This document shows, one piece after another, positions 62,666 to 64,000 of a stretch of 64,000 bases of DNA (positions are counted from its first letter, which is position 1; each line of letters starts with the position of its first letter). The notes beneath the pieces are model-generated. The model was not told the DNA's origin. It ran no database searches and was given only the letters and a program-made list of their open reading frames with translations. The stretch is from Candidatus Electryonea clarkiae (GTDB lineage: Bacteria; Electryoneota; Electryoneia; Electryoneales; Electryoneaceae). The translations under genes and the position numbers were made by a program. The stretch spans positions 1-64,000 of the forward strand of contig JAVCCM010000040.1 of NCBI GenBank assembly GCA_030765455.1. The letters run 5' to 3'.

Positions 62666-63703
62666 GTGGGAAGAGCTATCGATTTAAAGAAATTTCAGAC
62701 TGAAATAGAGAAAGACTCAACTTCTCCGGTTTATTTTGCTTACGGCAATGAACCCTTCCTGCTGGATGAAGTTGGGCGAATAGCTCGTTCTCAAATAATA
62801 CAAGATGATTCTGCCGAATTTAATGTTGACGTGTTCTATGGTGATGACCTTTCTCCTCAAGCATTGTCATCTGCATTGAATGCGCTTCCAATGATGTCCG
62901 AAAAAAGAGTGGTTGTCGTCAAACATGCTGAAACCCTCAGTCCTTCCTCCCAAAAATATCTGCTTGAATACTTGGAAAACCCATCTTTGGAGACTGTGCT
63001 GTTTTTGTTGGTTGAAGGAACCGGCAAGAGCGCCTGGCATAAGAAAATGGTTGCAGGATCAGTCGTCATAGATTGTAATACTCCCAAGGGTCGTAAACTT
63101 GAAAGCTGGATAATAAAACTGGCTGAAGAGAAAAACGTTCGGATTGAGGATGAAGCATTGATGATGTTTACCGAGGGGCGCGATGTCCGGCTAATAGAAT
63201 TATCGTCTGAATTGGAGAAAGCTTCGTTGTTGGCTGGAGAGAGCAAGGTAGTAACCCTGGATATATTGCAACAGGTTTGGGGTATTGAATCAGAGGTAAA
63301 TATCTGGAAATTTTTTGACAGGGCAGCCTCAGGCAGGCGGAGGGATTCATTGAGAGATTTCACTTTTTTGAGTAGTGATTTTGAAAAAGACAAAGATAAC
63401 AGGGCAGGGTTTACCCTGTCTCAAATTTCAAGAAAACTCAGGACTGCCTGGAAAGAACAGATCTATGACAGATCAAGAACACCGTATTCAAACAGAATAT
63501 GGACTGGAAACACTGAAAGGCAATGGAAGATGGCATCCGGACATCTGAAAAGCATGCCTTCCGCTGTAGCTGTCAAATCTTTGGGAAGGATCAGGGTATT
63601 GGATCGTCTCCGTAAATCACGAGCATTCAGCGCATCATCTCTTTTTATACGCCTGATTCATTATATAGCCCTGGATCGAGAAAGGAGTTCGGATGGCTCC
63701 TGA
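62666..63703 (+). CDS. holA: DNA polymerase III subunit delta
   Basis: This is 345 residues from the GTG at 62666, with AAAGG seven bases upstream; the frame is open from a TTG at 62651. HolA is the clamp-loader wrench that opens the sliding clamp. Its N-terminal domain has the typical VYFAYGNEPFLLDE start, then FNVDVFYGDD, LPMMSEKRVVVVK and the degenerate AAA+ fold without a P-loop; the three-domain length is normal. The end overlaps the start of the sigma factor gene by eleven bases. Confidence 0.9.
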   Translation: MGRAIDLKKFQTEIEKDSTSPVYFAYGNEPFLLDEVGRIARSQIIQDDSAEFNVDVFYGDDLSPQALSSALNALPMMSEKRVVVVKHAETLSPSSQKYLLEYLENPSLETVLFLLVEGTGKSAWHKKMVAGSVVIDCNTPKGRKLESWIIKLAEEKNVRIEDEALMMFTEGRDVRLIELSSELEKASLLAGESKVVTLDILQQVWGIESEVNIWKFFDRAASGRRRDSLRDFTFLSSDFEKDKDNRAGFTLSQISRKLRTAWKEQIYDRSRTPYSNRIWTGNTERQWKMASGHLKSMPSAVAVKSLGRIRVLDRLRKSRAFSASSLFIRLIHYIALDRERSSDGS

Positions 63704-64000
63704 ATCGAAAAAATATAAAGATATTACTGATGAAGAACTGATGGCGATGGTACAGCAGGACGATGAGATGGCTTTTGAAGAACTTGTGACCCGATACCAA
63801 CATCCTTTGACGACCTTCGTTTCACGTTTTGTCCGACCGGGTCCGCATGTAGAGGATATTCTCCAGGAAGCATTTATCAGGGTCTGGCGTCATCGCAGGC
63901 GATATAAAACTGTTGCCAAGTTTTCCACCTGGGTTTTCACTATTGCCGGTAATCTTGCAAAAACGGAACTGAGAAGGCTGAAGATTCGTAGAAATGTTAC
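63693..64000 (+). CDS. ECF-type RNA polymerase sigma factor (partial, runs off the window)
   Basis: The ATG at 63693 has AAAGGAG six bases before it. The 102 residues present are sigma region 2: ITDEELMAMVQQDDEMAFEE, then the helix LVTRYQHPLTTFVSRFV, the core-binding VEDILQEAFIRVWRH and the -10-recognising FSTWVFTIAGNLAKTELRR. Region 4 lies beyond base 64000, as would an anti-sigma factor gene if there is one. Overlaps holA by eleven bases in another frame, so the two are probably co-transcribed. Confidence 0.93.
   Translation, partial: MAPESKKYKDITDEELMAMVQQDDEMAFEELVTRYQHPLTTFVSRFVRPGPHVEDILQEAFIRVWRHRRRYKTVAKFSTWVFTIAGNLAKTELRRLKIRRNV

Overview
The window looks like a chromosome segment of a Gram-negative bacterium from the FCB (Fibrobacteres-Chlorobi-Bacteroidetes) side of the tree, probably one of its uncultured candidate phyla. 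The signs are many secreted proteins ending in a type IX-secretion-like C-terminal sorting domain (YPNPFNP...ARxFNILGQEV...GMYFL), a PorV-like barrel, a gingipain-type C25 protein, a DUF4837 lipoprotein, a DUF2723 protein and a TolC-type outer membrane channel. DNA is moderately AT-rich. No tRNA, rRNA, CRISPR array or insertion sequence was seen. The phylum cannot be fixed from this sequence alone.

Layout. 1-126: the 3' end of a group II intron. 222-4931 (-): a coupled run of purE, rmlD-like, a polyprenyl-phosphate mannose synthase-like gene, a glycosyltransferase fusion and accA. 5013-11383 (-): DUF4837 lipoprotein, outer membrane barrel, glycosyltransferase and a large DUF2723/TPR membrane protein. 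11585-18316 (+): secreted M28 peptidase, then a MacA-like adaptor, MacB-like permease and TolC-like channel with no ATPase nearby.

18386-32232 (+) is the most interesting part. A 1089-residue acidic TPR scaffold carries repeated FliM/FliY-like docking motifs, five of them at an exact 37-residue period. After coaE come a single protein joining a FliF-like membrane part to a FliG-like rotor part, then MotA, MotB, a very large integrin-like/Ig-like surface protein whose start overlaps the motB stop (ATGA), and a PorV-like barrel with TPRs. There are no flagellar export, rod, hook or filament genes. I read this as a non-flagellar rotary motor module tied to a surface adhesin and possibly to type IX-like export: a functional counterpart of GldLM/SprB built from flagellar motor parts. 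This is inference from gene content and coupling.

32731-53599 is a cargo island: a C25 peptidase-like protein, a transglutaminase-like protein, a duplicated pair of beta-propeller proteins with duplicated leaders, and on the minus strand three tandem seven- or six-repeat proteins plus a further propeller protein and a stranded sorting-domain fragment. A proline dehydrogenase sits inside it.

53663-58903 (-): an envelope polysaccharide or glycolipid operon (three GT2 enzymes, a NodB-type deacetylase and a flippase-like membrane protein). 59063-64000 (+): a heterodimeric ABC exporter, holA and the start of an ECF sigma factor gene. Start codons were moved from the longest reading frame where a Shine-Dalgarno site, signal peptide or family N-terminus favoured a later start.
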